64,000 bases of DNA from Zophobihabitans entericus (GTDB lineage: Bacteria > Pseudomonadota > Gammaproteobacteria > Enterobacterales > Orbaceae): NCBI RefSeq assembly GCF_011745665.1, contig NZ_CP050253.1, positions 1,091,418-1,155,417 of the forward strand, written 5' to 3'. Below the pieces are notes generated by a model. That model was not told where the DNA came from. It was given only the letters and a program-made list of their open reading frames with translations, and searched no databases. This document shows, piece by piece, positions 40,767-49,651 of the stretch (the first letter of the stretch is position 1; each line of letters begins with the position of its first letter). The position numbers and the translations under genes were made by a program.

Positions 40767-41939
40767 TTATTTTTTTAAATAAGTTTCTGTCAATGCTACC
40801 CAGTAAGAGGCAGCAGGGACGATACATTGGTCGTTAAAGTCATAGCCCGGGTTATGTACATTACAAAAACCTGGTTCATCACCATTACCAATCATCATGT
40901 AGCAACCATTCGGATTCTTTTCGAGCATAAAGGCAAAGTCTTCACTACCCATAAGTGGTGCAGTGTTTTCATGTACTTTGTCGGCACCGACTAAATCTTT
41001 AGCAACTTGTGTAGCAAAGGCTGTTGCTTCTTTACCATTCATCAGAACAGGGCTGCCATTGACGTGTTTGATTTCAGCTTTAGCACCAAAACTTGCTGCC
41101 TGACTGGTGGCAATTTCAGTAATGCGTTTTAACATTAACTGACGAACATCATTATTTAATGCACGTACACTTAATTTCATTAAAGCACTACCATTAACTA
41201 CGTTTGGTGCATCACCAGACTGGATACAACCAATAGTGACAACAGCAGGTTCAAATGGGGTTACATTACGGGAAACGATAGTCTGTAAGGCGGTACCGAT
41301 GTAACAAGCTACTGCTGTAGCGTCAATACCACGTTCCGGCATTGCACCGTGTGCACCAACACCTGTCACTTCAATGTGAATAGTGTCAGAAGAGGCCATC
41401 ATTGCACCTTCACGGAAATAGAACTCGCCGGCTTTTAGGGCTGGCATATTGTGAATACCGAAAATGATGTCACATGGGAATTTGTCAAAAAGACCATCGT
41501 CGATCATCACTTTACCGCCGTAAAGCAGCTCTTCTGCGGGTTGGAAAATGACGTGTAAAATACCGTCAAAATTACGAGTTTCTGCTAAGTATTTTGCAGC
41601 ACATAATAGGATTGTGGTGTGACCATCATGGCCACAACCATGGAATTTACCTTCTACTTTACTGGTCCATGGTTTGCCGCTTGCTTCCACAATCGGCAGT
41701 GCATCCATATCCGCACGAATACCAATTTTCTTTGTACCATTACCAACTTTTAAAGTACCAACAACACCTGTTTTTGCGAGGCCTCGATGAACTTCATATC
41801 CCCATTCAGCTAGCTTTTGAGCAACTAAATCACTGGTTGCGTGTTCTTCAAATCCGATTTCAGGATTTTGATGGATATGATGTCTGATCTTAATAAACTC
41901 ATCTTCAGTTTTTTTTATTTCTTCAATAATACGTTTCAT
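40767..41939 (-). CDS. M20 family amidohydrolase
   Basis: 390 aa. Family landmarks: RHHIHQNPEIGFEE at the N-terminus, GIRADMDALPI, the metal-site GCGHDGHTT with its Cys-Gly-His-Asp, QPAEE, a dimerisation domain with GVGAHGAMPERGIDA, and C-terminal GSEDFAFM. This is the subgroup of hippurate, N-acyl-amino-acid and aminobenzoyl-glutamate hydrolases that cut an amide bond with two metal ions. No signal peptide, so cytoplasmic. Divergent from the AraC-GH39 regulator and upstream of an MFS transporter: a likely transport, hydrolysis and control unit. Confidence 0.92.
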   Translation of the reverse strand: MKRIIEEIKKTEDEFIKIRHHIHQNPEIGFEEHATSDLVAQKLAEWGYEVHRGLAKTGVVGTLKVGNGTKKIGIRADMDALPIVEASGKPWTSKVEGKFHGCGHDGHTTILLCAAKYLAETRNFDGILHVIFQPAEELLYGGKVMIDDGLFDKFPCDIIFGIHNMPALKAGEFYFREGAMMASSDTIHIEVTGVGAHGAMPERGIDATAVACYIGTALQTIVSRNVTPFEPAVVTIGCIQSGDAPNVVNGSALMKLSVRALNNDVRQLMLKRITEIATSQAASFGAKAEIKHVNGSPVLMNGKEATAFATQVAKDLVGADKVHENTAPLMGSEDFAFMLEKNPNGCYMMIGNGDEPGFCNVHNPGYDFNDQCIVPAASYWVALTETYLKK

Positions 41940-42024
41940 TAATTCACCTCATTAGTAAGAGTTGTGAAGATTATATGAAATCAAATAAGTCATAAAAAAG
42001 AGGTTTTTTTGGGCAGAAAGTGTA

Positions 42025-42090
42025 TTTTTTTGATAAAAATAATTAAGAAGGAAACTAAATATCAAAAAATAACATTTAATTTTTTGATAT
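42025..42090. promoter_or_regulatory. Operator-like repeats before AraC-GH39 gene
   Basis: A perfect 12-bp inverted repeat ATATCAAAAAAT (42059-42070) / ATTTTTTGATAT (42079-42090) with an 8-nt spacer. A third copy of its half-site, TTTTTTTGATA, lies at 42025-42035. They sit in the 191-bp gap between the divergent hydrolase and regulator genes. Good candidate binding site for the regulator. Confidence 0.55.
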
Positions 42091-42130
42091 AATGCTTTCA
42101 AATTTAGTAAATCTTGTTTATGGAGTGATC

Positions 42131-44494
42131 ATGTCGGCAAAAAGCTTGTCTGAATATAACCTGACGGCCAATCAAAAAACGCTATTTCACCATAATGGCT
42201 ATAATGGAGTGACTCTGCTCTATGTGATTAAAGGGCAGGTGGATGTTACCAGTGAAGAACTCTGTGTCACACTCTATACCGGTGATTTGCTGCTGATTAA
42301 CAATAATACTGAATATGAGATTCAAAGTGAGCAGGAAAATATTGTGATTACTCTGGAAGTCTCAAATTTCTACTTTTCCCGTTATTACAAAAATTACTTC
42401 TATCATAAATATATTTTACTGCCACAAAACTATGCTGATTTTAAACGCAAGTACGTTGAAAATATTCAGTTATTACTAGCCAAAATGATGGTGGCCTATA
42501 TTAAAAGTAGTGAAGAAGCGGCACTTGAAATCAATCGCCAATTATCAGAAATTCTGTTAATTCTGGTCTCCTTTTTTAAAGAAAAGAATATTTCGACCTA
42601 TAAAAATAACAGTGCTTATAGTTCCAGAATAGAAAAGACCATTCAGTTTTTAGATAGTCACTATAATCAGGATGTGTCTCTGCAGAAAATGGCTGAACGG
42701 GAACATGTTTCTTTTGCTTATCTTTCCCGTCTGTTTAAAAAAGAAGTGGGTATTGGTTTTATGCAGTACCTGACTAAACTTAAATTTCAGCACGCGGTAC
42801 ATGATTTAATTAATACCTCTAAACCGGTTTATCGCATTATTGAAGATCACGGTTTTTCTAATACTAAGCAATTTATTAACCTGTTTAAAAAAGTGTATAA
42901 CAACACGCCTAATCAGTTTCGTAATGAATATAAGAAGAAACCCGATCGCGCTATCTTTATTAAAAAGCACGTTGAAATAGAAGAAATGAAAGTCAAAGAG
43001 GCAAATATTAATGAAGTGGTGTCTATTCTCAGTGATATTATCAATAATTCAGGAAGCCGTGAATACACATTAGAACAATATTCACATACAGAAGAACAGG
43101 TGATTAGCTTATCAGGCAAGGTCAAGTCAGAAGGATTTACCACACTGGAGCATATAGTCACTATTGGTGAGCTTAATGAGTTATTAAAGGAAGATGTCAG
43201 ACAGCAGATTGTGATGCTCAAACAAGCATCACATATTAATTATGTGGATACTTATCATTTGATTTCGGGCAATACCATTTTGCCGGAATTTGCGACCGAT
43301 GAACCCATTCCGACTTATTCTCCTTATAATAACAGCGATATCGCCTTGTCGTTTTTGAAACAACACAATATTCATCTGTTTGTGCGGCTTTATCATGCCA
43401 ATATTCGTGAAGATCCTTATGCGTATATCGAAAAATCCACCAAGTTCTTTAAACACTGTATTAGTTTGTATGGATTTGATTATGTCAAAAAATGGCAGTT
43501 TGTTTATTATATTGAAGATAAACAAGCGGTGTCACATCGTGACCTGGAAACATGTTATTTCTTAGTCCGTGATTCCATTAAAGCCTATTTACCAGATGCT
43601 AAAGTGGGTTTTTATTATCCTGCTTCAGAAGAGATTCAATTTAAAACTGATCCATTTTTTACCTCTGATATAGCAAAATCCATGGATTTTTTTGGTTACA
43701 CGGCAAGTTTTAGTGAACATATTGACTTAGATAAGATTTCTAATAAACCTTTTGGCAATGAGATCACCTATATTCAGGAAAAGACCAAACATATCAAACA
43801 GGGGCTGAAGTTTCATGGGATTAATATTCCTTTAGTCTTGATGAAATGGAACTCCCTGACCGGTAATACCCGTCATACTAATGGTAGTTTCTTCCGGGCG
43901 GCATTAATTTTTCATACTCTATTAGATTTAGCACATCATATTAATAGTGTCGGAATCTCACTTAATACTGAAATTCAGCAGGAAACTCAGGTAGGGCATA
44001 TCGATGTAAGTGGTATTGCTGCATTCTATCTGTTTAATACTAAGCGCCCATTGTTCTATGTACTGCAATTTATGGATAAATTAAAAGGTAAAATTATTGC
44101 CCAGGGTGATGGCTATCTGGTCACAAAAACCTATTTTGGCTATCAGGTAGTGCTGACCAATCTTTCTGTTTTTAATCCCTATTTATCCGTACAGGAACAT
44201 CTTACTCAAAGCTTTAAAAAACGTAAAATTATGACATTCCATGGTATTGAATCAGGTCAATATCAGATTCGAAAATATATCTTTGATCAGCAACATGGTG
44301 CGCTCTATAAACAGTATGAACGCTTTCAGACCAAATACGGCCGGGATTATGAAGTATTTGATTATCTGAATCGTAATACCATGCCGGATTTCACTGTTTA
44401 TGATGAGTCTATCAATAATGAACAGTGGACAGTTCTGAGTGAGCTGGACATTAACGCCATTCATTTCTATGAACTGAAAAAAGCGATGGAGTAA
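42131..44494 (+). CDS. AraC-family regulator fused to GH39-like domain
   Basis: 787 aa from ATG 42131, with GGAG upstream. Order: N-terminal cupin-like sensor (~20-100; VIKGQVDVT, YTGDLLLINNNTEYEI), AraC HTH pair (~160-262; DVSLQKMAEREHVSFAYLSR, then GFSNTKQFINLFKKVYNNTPNQFR), and a ~500-residue C-terminal part that resembles GH39 beta-xylosidases fused to AraC regulators in other bacteria. In GH39 the nucleophile lies in a TEWN/TEYN motif; here the equivalent reads MKWNS with Lys572. The acid/base region WQFVYYIED keeps Glu462 but lacks the usual Asn before it. So the domain is probably a non-catalytic ligand sensor. Divergent from an M20 hydrolase and MFS gene. Confidence 0.82.
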   Translation: MSAKSLSEYNLTANQKTLFHHNGYNGVTLLYVIKGQVDVTSEELCVTLYTGDLLLINNNTEYEIQSEQENIVITLEVSNFYFSRYYKNYFYHKYILLPQNYADFKRKYVENIQLLLAKMMVAYIKSSEEAALEINRQLSEILLILVSFFKEKNISTYKNNSAYSSRIEKTIQFLDSHYNQDVSLQKMAEREHVSFAYLSRLFKKEVGIGFMQYLTKLKFQHAVHDLINTSKPVYRIIEDHGFSNTKQFINLFKKVYNNTPNQFRNEYKKKPDRAIFIKKHVEIEEMKVKEANINEVVSILSDIINNSGSREYTLEQYSHTEEQVISLSGKVKSEGFTTLEHIVTIGELNELLKEDVRQQIVMLKQASHINYVDTYHLISGNTILPEFATDEPIPTYSPYNNSDIALSFLKQHNIHLFVRLYHANIREDPYAYIEKSTKFFKHCISLYGFDYVKKWQFVYYIEDKQAVSHRDLETCYFLVRDSIKAYLPDAKVGFYYPASEEIQFKTDPFFTSDIAKSMDFFGYTASFSEHIDLDKISNKPFGNEITYIQEKTKHIKQGLKFHGINIPLVLMKWNSLTGNTRHTNGSFFRAALIFHTLLDLAHHINSVGISLNTEIQQETQVGHIDVSGIAAFYLFNTKRPLFYVLQFMDKLKGKIIAQGDGYLVTKTYFGYQVVLTNLSVFNPYLSVQEHLTQSFKKRKIMTFHGIESGQYQIRKYIFDQQHGALYKQYERFQTKYGRDYEVFDYLNRNTMPDFTVYDESINNEQWTVLSELDINAIHFYELKKAME

Positions 44495-44532
44495 TAATCA
44501 GCAATATGATTTCAGAAAGGGTTAATTAAGAT

Positions 44533-44557
44533 AAAATGCCGCATAAGCGGCATTTTT
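44533..44557. terminator. Bidirectional terminator between AraC-GH39 gene and eda
   Basis: AAAATGCCGC-ATAA-GCGGCATTTTT: a 7-bp core stem with a 4-nt loop and A and T runs on the two sides, between convergent genes. Confidence 0.9.
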
Positions 44558-44585
44558 AATAAATTGATTTAGCGAGAAAGGCTAA

Positions 44586-45224
44586 TTATTTAGCACCTTC
44601 AACGGCTTCTTTAGCCAGTTTAGTAATACCAGCAAAATCACCTTTAGCGATAAGATCAGTTGGCACAAACCATGAACCACCCACACACAGCACATTTTTA
44701 AGTGCTAAGTAATCACGGTAGTTTTTTGGACTGATGCCGCCAGTTGGGCAGAATTTTGCATCAGGGATTGGGCCAGCAAATGCTTTAAGTGCCGCAATAC
44801 CGCCGTTGATTTCAGCCGGGAAGAATTTAAATGCGGTTAAGCCAGCTTCTTTCGCTGTCATTAACTCACCAATTGTTGCCACACCAGGAATCACCGGTAC
44901 AGTGCCTTCAACTGCTGCTTTTAAAATTGACGGCGTTAAGCCCGGAGTGATGATGAACTCAACACCTGCCGCAGTAACTTCTTTTAATTGTTCAACAGAG
45001 GTTACTGTACCGGCACCAACTACTGCACCCGGGACTTCTTTGATGATTTTTTTAATTGCATCTAAACCACAAGCAGTACGTAAAGTCACTTCAAGTACTT
45101 TTACGCCACCAGCCATTAACGCTTTTGCCAGCGGAACAGCATCTTCGATTTTTTCGATAACGATAACAGGTACAACAGGTCCTAAAGACAGAACTTCTTC
45201 TGCTGATCTTTTCCAGTTTTTCAT
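44586..45224 (-). CDS. eda: KDPG / KHG aldolase
   Basis: 212 aa, the usual length. [28 protein letters not shown] (catalytic Glu and Arg), GAGTVTS, FIITPG, and the Schiff-base Lys in AFKFFPAE, then CPTGGI. It cleaves 2-keto-3-deoxy-6-phosphogluconate to pyruvate and glyceraldehyde-3-phosphate, last step of Entner-Doudoroff and of hexuronate breakdown. No edd is next to it. The 256 bp upstream hold AT-rich DNA and no further gene I can support. Confidence 0.96.
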   Translation of the reverse strand: MKNWKRSAEEVLSLGPVVPVIVIEKIEDAVPLAKALMAGGVKVLEVTLRTACGLDAIKKIIKEVPGAVVGAGTVTSVEQLKEVTAAGVEFIITPGLTPSILKAAVEGTVPVIPGVATIGELMTAKEAGLTAFKFFPAEINGGIAALKAFAGPIPDAKFCPTGGISPKNYRDYLALKNVLCVGGSWFVPTDLIAKGDFAGITKLAKEAVEGAK

Positions 45225-45480
45225 GGTAATTGCCTCATGTAATTTTAAGAATAAATTTGAAAGATAATATTTGTCATACTATAGCTCAATATATGTCGGA
45301 CAACAACGTGAATAAATAAATTAACTATCTGAATTTAAAAAATTAAATTAGAAATTATAACGTTATATTGGTGATGTTATTTAAGACCAATTTAAATCCA
45401 TTGGTAAGTCAGAATTAGTTTAAAAATACAGTAGAAATCTGATTTATTTTATTCAGTTTGAATTATGAGCTATTTTTAAA

Positions 45481-46068
45481 TTATTTAGCTTTAAAAGCGT
45501 GTAAGCGATTCATTGCAGTATTGATATCTTGTTTAATTAAAATATCGGTGCAGCGCACGGCTTCATCGATCGCCTGATCGATTAGTTCTTGTTCACTTTT
45601 GGGTGGTTTACCCAGAACAAAACCCGTGACTTTATTTTTATCACCCGGATGGCCAATACCAATTCGGAGTCGATAAAAATTAGGGTTATTACCAAATTTA
45701 TTTGCGATGTCTTTCAAACCATTATGCCCGCCGTTGCTGCCACCAAGTTTTAATTTGGCTACACCCGGTGGTAAATCGAGTTCATCATGAGCGACTAAAA
45801 TCTCTTCCGGTTTGATTTGGTAAAAGCCCGCAAGTGCAGTAACCGCTTTACCACTCAGATTCATAAAAGTGGTTGGAACCAGTAAACGGACATCCTGACC
45901 GGCAATTTGAATTCTTGCTGTGTAACCAAAAAATTTAGGTTCGTTTTTTAGCGATTGATTGTAATGCTGTGACAGGAGATCGACATACCATGCGCCAGCA
46001 TTATGCCTTGTCGCTGCGTATTCTGCTCCTGGATTTGCCAGGCCAACGATGAGTTTAATATCAGACAT
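45481..46068 (-). CDS. pth: Peptidyl-tRNA hydrolase
   Basis: 195 aa. [20 protein letters not shown] contains the conserved Asn and catalytic His; [34 protein letters not shown] and RIGIGHPG follow. It frees tRNA from stalled peptidyl-tRNAs. Lies downstream of prs on the same strand, with a 40-bp palindrome between the two. Confidence 0.97.
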   Translation of the reverse strand: MSDIKLIVGLANPGAEYAATRHNAGAWYVDLLSQHYNQSLKNEPKFFGYTARIQIAGQDVRLLVPTTFMNLSGKAVTALAGFYQIKPEEILVAHDELDLPPGVAKLKLGGSNGGHNGLKDIANKFGNNPNFYRLRIGIGHPGDKNKVTGFVLGKPPKSEQELIDQAIDEAVRCTDILIKQDINTAMNRLHAFKAK

Positions 46069-46082
46069 GACGTTATAAAATA

Positions 46083-46122
46083 TGCAATAAAATCAATGGG
46101 TTATGTCATTGATTTTATTGCA
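46083..46122. repeat. Palindrome family copy between prs and pth
   Basis: Perfect 15-bp arms TGCAATAAAATCAAT (46083-46097) / ATTGATTTTATTGCA (46108-46122) with loop GGGTTATGTC. Same arms as 49601-49643. It follows the prs stop by 6 nt on the minus strand. Confidence 0.85.
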
Positions 46123-46128
46123 AAATAA

Positions 46129-47076
46129 TTAGTGTTCAAACATTGCTGAGATAGATTCTTCGTTACTGATACGACGAATCGCTTCAGAAAGCATACCAGA
46201 CAGGGTTAACTCTCTGACATTTTTCAATGCTTTCACTTCTTTTGACAGAGGAATGGTATCACACACAATCACTTCATCAATTTGCGAATTGCGAATGTTC
46301 TCAACCGCTTTACCAGAGAAGATTGGATGAGTTGCGTAAGCAAAGACTCGTTTTGCGCCACGCGCTTTTAGTGCATCAGCCGCTTTACAAAGAGTTCCCG
46401 CAGTATCGATCATGTCATCAACAAGGATACAATCACGGTCTGCAACATCACCGATGATATTCATCACTTCTGTTTCATTGGCACGAGGACGACGCTTATC
46501 AATGATTGCCATATCGGTATCATTAAGTAATTTTGCAATAGCACGTGCTCTCACCACACCACCGATATCCGGAGATACTACGATAGGGCGTTCGAAATTT
46601 TTACGTACCATATCTTCTAGCAGAATTGGGCTACCAAATACGTTATCTACCGGTACATCGAAGAAACCTTGAATTTGTTCAGCATGTAAATCAACCGTTA
46701 ATATACGGTCAACACCAACAGTTGATAAGAAATCCGCAACAACTTTAGCTGTAATTGGTACACGAGCAGAACGCACACGGCGATCTTGTCTGGCATAACC
46801 AAAGTAAGGAATAACAGCGGTAATTCGCCCGGCTGATGCACGACGCATGGCATCGATCATCACGAGTAATTCCATTAAGTTATCATTAGTTGGAGCACAA
46901 GTTGACTGGATTATGAAAACATCTTCACCGCGAACATTTTCATTGATTTGGACACTGACTTCTCCATCACTAAAACGACCAACGGAGGCGTCACCCAGAG
47001 AAATATAAAGACGGTTTGCAATTTTTCTTGCCAGTTCAGGTGTAGCATTACCAGCAAAAATCTTCATGTCAGGCAC
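46129..47076 (-). CDS. prs: Ribose-phosphate pyrophosphokinase (PRPP synthetase)
   Basis: 315 aa from a GTG start at 47076 (reads [14 protein letters not shown] after the initiator), 8 nt after TGAGG; this agrees with the E. coli MPDMKLF start. [34 protein letters not shown], the ribose-phosphate loop [14 protein letters not shown] and C-terminal [11 protein letters not shown] are conserved. It makes PRPP from ribose-5-phosphate and ATP for nucleotide, His, Trp and NAD synthesis. The longer ATG reading would add 17 unconserved residues. Confidence 0.97.
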   Translation of the reverse strand: MPDMKIFAGNATPELARKIANRLYISLGDASVGRFSDGEVSVQINENVRGEDVFIIQSTCAPTNDNLMELLVMIDAMRRASAGRITAVIPYFGYARQDRRVRSARVPITAKVVADFLSTVGVDRILTVDLHAEQIQGFFDVPVDNVFGSPILLEDMVRKNFERPIVVSPDIGGVVRARAIAKLLNDTDMAIIDKRRPRANETEVMNIIGDVADRDCILVDDMIDTAGTLCKAADALKARGAKRVFAYATHPIFSGKAVENIRNSQIDEVIVCDTIPLSKEVKALKNVRELTLSGMLSEAIRRISNEESISAMFEH

Positions 47077-47205
47077 GAGATAAACCTCAAGCTTTAAAAA
47101 GTGATTACAAAAAGGTAATCGGTTCAAACAGGGATTTCAATTATATAATTATTTACCTATAATCCTCAATAACATTGTGGGGAAAATGCCAATTTCTTTT
47201 GTAGG

Positions 47206-47931
47206 TTATTGTTTTATACCAACTAACATTTCCCGCTTGCGACCAAATCCTTTACGTTTCTCGACGATAAAACCAGCAGATTGTAAATTACGACGCACAA
47301 AACCGGCTGCGGTAAATGTGGCAAATGTCCCTTTTGGACGAGTAAGTGCATAAAGTTGTTTAAAGACGGATTCTGACCACATATCCTGATTTTTGGCTGG
47401 TGCAAAACCATCAAAAAACCATGCTTCAATCAGTACTTTCTCCTGCTTTAAATACGTCGGATACTCTGCGATATCACAAAACCATAAATCCAGCTGGCAG
47501 CTATCCAAATGTATGGTTTGTTTACCTGTTTTTGGCCTATTCCAGCAGGCTTGTAGTTGCACTGCTAAAGAGTGAATTTCAGGGTAATGGACATGAATTT
47601 TTTGCATATCTTCATGCAATAGTGGATATTTCTCAACACTGATAAAATGCAGTTTTTTAAGCGGATGGTCAGGATTTTGCTGCCGGAAAGCTAAAAAATA
47701 TTGCCAGACGGCTAAAAAATTTAAACCTGAACCAAAGCCGGTTTCACCAATCGTAAAAACAGTCTCTGTAGAGTTAAGAAAGCGCTCAGCTAAATGATTG
47801 CTATCCAAAAATACATAACGGGTCTCTTCAATACCACTATCATCAGAGAAGTAAACATCCTCAAAAATCTCAGAGACAGGATCGCCTTGCTCATTCCAGC
47901 GAATTTTAGCGTTAGTTAGTGGTGTGTTCAT
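47206..47931 (-). CDS. MnmD-type tRNA methyltransferase (MnmC N-domain only)
   Basis: 241 aa from ATG 47931 (MNTPLTNAKIRWNE). It covers the methyltransferase half of E. coli MnmC: YFSDDSGIEETRYVF, TIGETGFGSGLNFL (SAM-binding), HFISVEKYPL, LDLWFCDIAEYP, EAWFFDGFAPAKNQDMWS and GRKREMLVG. It then stops, where the E. coli protein (about 670 aa) continues into an FAD-dependent oxidoreductase. No remnant of that half follows in the 129 bp to prs. Expected reaction: methylation of 5-aminomethyl(2-thio)uridine at the tRNA wobble position. Stand-alone MnmD forms exist in other bacteria. Confidence 0.92.
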   Translation of the reverse strand: MNTPLTNAKIRWNEQGDPVSEIFEDVYFSDDSGIEETRYVFLDSNHLAERFLNSTETVFTIGETGFGSGLNFLAVWQYFLAFRQQNPDHPLKKLHFISVEKYPLLHEDMQKIHVHYPEIHSLAVQLQACWNRPKTGKQTIHLDSCQLDLWFCDIAEYPTYLKQEKVLIEAWFFDGFAPAKNQDMWSESVFKQLYALTRPKGTFATFTAAGFVRRNLQSAGFIVEKRKGFGRKREMLVGIKQ

Positions 47932-48069
47932 GGTTTTTAGCTGAGTGAATTGATGGCAGTATTTTAGCAAATTTCTGCTCAGAAACAGATAGGTCAGATA
48001 AAAATGATTTTCTCATTTCTCAAATAATATTCCTTGCTATAATAGTGAATTGTTTTTATGAGGTGAATC

Positions 48070-48801
48070 ATGATATTTATTTTACGAACTATTCTGACCT
48101 GTATCTTTGGAATCATTATTTGCCTCTTTGGTTCCATTTTCTGCTTGTTTAATCCACGTAATCCTAAAAATGTTGCCCGTTTTGCTCACATGTTTGGTCG
48201 GTTTTTAGCCCCAGTTTTTGGTATCAAAGTGATCACCCGAGTATATCCTGACATCGAGAAGAGAGGCAGTTGTATTTATATTGCTAATCACCAAAATAAT
48301 TATGATTTGATCGTAGCCGCTAGTATTGTTCAGCCGAAAACTGTAACTGTTGGAAAAAAAAGTTTAGTGTGGATTCCATTTTTTGGTCAGTTATATTATC
48401 TGACGGGTAATATTCTTATCGATCGCGATAATAAATCTAAAGCGCGTGACACCATTGGTCAGGTGGTGAAAGAAATCAAACATAAACAGATTTCGATCTG
48501 GATGTTTCCAGAAGGAACTCGTAGCCGTGGTCGGGGTTTGCTGCCTTTTAAAGCTGGCGCTTTTAAAGCGGCTATTGCAGCAGGAGTACCCGTTGTACCA
48601 ATTTGTGTTTCTGAGACCAATAGCATCAAAATAGGTCGCTGGAATAATGGACACAGGCTGGTTGAAATGCTTGAACCGATCGAGACCACAGGTATGCATA
48701 AAGAAGATGCCCGTGAATTGATGGATCGTTGCTATCAAATGATGTCTGAAAAAATTGCTCAGTTAAATGCAGAGGCGCAGCAAATGGATCAGAAAAAATA
48801 A
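48070..48801 (+). CDS. plsC: 1-acyl-sn-glycerol-3-phosphate acyltransferase
   Basis: 243 aa. N-terminal hydrophobic helix (~1-25), the H-x4-D motif NHQNNYD (His74, Asp79), then FPEGTRSRGRGLLPFKAGAF and VPVVPICV. It acylates lysophosphatidic acid to phosphatidic acid at the inner membrane. Start ATG 48070 follows GAGGTG. The gene is followed after 5 nt by cmoM, so they share a transcript. Confidence 0.95.
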   Translation: MIFILRTILTCIFGIIICLFGSIFCLFNPRNPKNVARFAHMFGRFLAPVFGIKVITRVYPDIEKRGSCIYIANHQNNYDLIVAASIVQPKTVTVGKKSLVWIPFFGQLYYLTGNILIDRDNKSKARDTIGQVVKEIKHKQISIWMFPEGTRSRGRGLLPFKAGAFKAAIAAGVPVVPICVSETNSIKIGRWNNGHRLVEMLEPIETTGMHKEDARELMDRCYQMMSEKIAQLNAEAQQMDQKK

Positions 48802-48806
48802 CGACT

Positions 48807-49580
48807 ATGTCAACGTCAGCCAAAGATCGCAATTTCGATGATATTGCCGGCAAGTTCTCACAAAATATTTATGGCACCACCAAAGGCAGAATCCGTGAAA
48901 CTATTATCTGGCAAGATCTTGAACATATTCTGTCAACTTATCCTAAAGGTAAGTCTTTAACTATTCTTGATGCTGGTGGTGGGCAGGGTCAGATCGCTTG
49001 TCGACTTGCCGCACTTGGACATGATGTTACATTGTGTGATATCTCGGCTAATATGCTGGATATTGCTAAACAAAATGCTGTTCAGTCAGGTGTGCAGCTG
49101 CATTATATTCATAGTTCGATTCAGGATATTGCCCAGCATTTACCTGAGAAAGTTGATTTAGTTATCTTCCATGCAGTACTTGAATGGGTCAGTGATCCTC
49201 AACTGGTACTTAGTACGCTCTATCAATGCTTACATGATAGCGGGACATTATCTTTGATGTTCTACAATTATCATGGACTATTTTTTAAAACAGTAACACT
49301 GGGGAATTTTGGTTATGCTGATGCCGGAATGACTAAGCGTAAAAAGAAAACGCTGTCGCCAGATTATCCACGTAAATTAGAAGATGTACAGCAGTGGCTG
49401 GCTGAGCTTCCAATGACGATTGTAGGCAAAACCGGAATTCGGGTCTTTCACGATTATATGACCAATAAAACTAAGCAGCAGGAAGCCTTTGAAGAGTTGT
49501 TAAAATTGGAACAGCAATACTGTCGACAGGAGCCTTATCTGAGCTTAGCGCGCTATATTCATGTTATTGCGAAGAAATGA
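48807..49580 (+). CDS. cmoM: tRNA 5-carboxymethoxyuridine methyltransferase
   Basis: 257 aa. It begins MSTSAKDRNFDDIAGKFSQNIYGTTKG, which matches E. coli CmoM (SmtA), and carries the SAM-binding LDAGGGQGQ, FHAVLEWVSDP, LMFYNYHGL and C-terminal RYCRQEPY-like QQYCRQEPYLSLARYIH. It methylates cmo5U to mcmo5U at the wobble position of certain tRNAs. A palindrome-type terminator follows at 49601. Confidence 0.95.
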   Translation: MSTSAKDRNFDDIAGKFSQNIYGTTKGRIRETIIWQDLEHILSTYPKGKSLTILDAGGGQGQIACRLAALGHDVTLCDISANMLDIAKQNAVQSGVQLHYIHSSIQDIAQHLPEKVDLVIFHAVLEWVSDPQLVLSTLYQCLHDSGTLSLMFYNYHGLFFKTVTLGNFGYADAGMTKRKKKTLSPDYPRKLEDVQQWLAELPMTIVGKTGIRVFHDYMTNKTKQQEAFEELLKLEQQYCRQEPYLSLARYIHVIAKK

Positions 49581-49600
49581 TTTAATAAATTCAAAGAGAT

Positions 49601-49643
49601 ATGCAATAAAATCAATTTTTATAAGTCATTGATTTTATTGCAT
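49601..49643. repeat. Palindrome family copy between cmoM and sstT
   Basis: Perfect 16-bp arms ATGCAATAAAATCAAT (49601-49616) / ATTGATTTTATTGCAT (49628-49643) with an 11-nt loop, then TTTTTATTTTAT. It lies between convergent genes and probably serves as their terminator. 15 of 16 arm bases are shared with 46083-46122. Confidence 0.85.
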
Positions 49644-49651
49644 TTTTTATT

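Noticed and set aside
42913-44464. Antisense frames of 70-102 residues within the AraC-GH39 gene
   Set aside because: Shadow frames of a well-supported coding region, without ribosome-binding sites or family similarity.
47077-47205. Frameshifted remainder of MnmC oxidase domain
   Set aside because: The 129 bp before prs are too short, and no reading frame resembles the FAD domain, so the gene is a clean short form.
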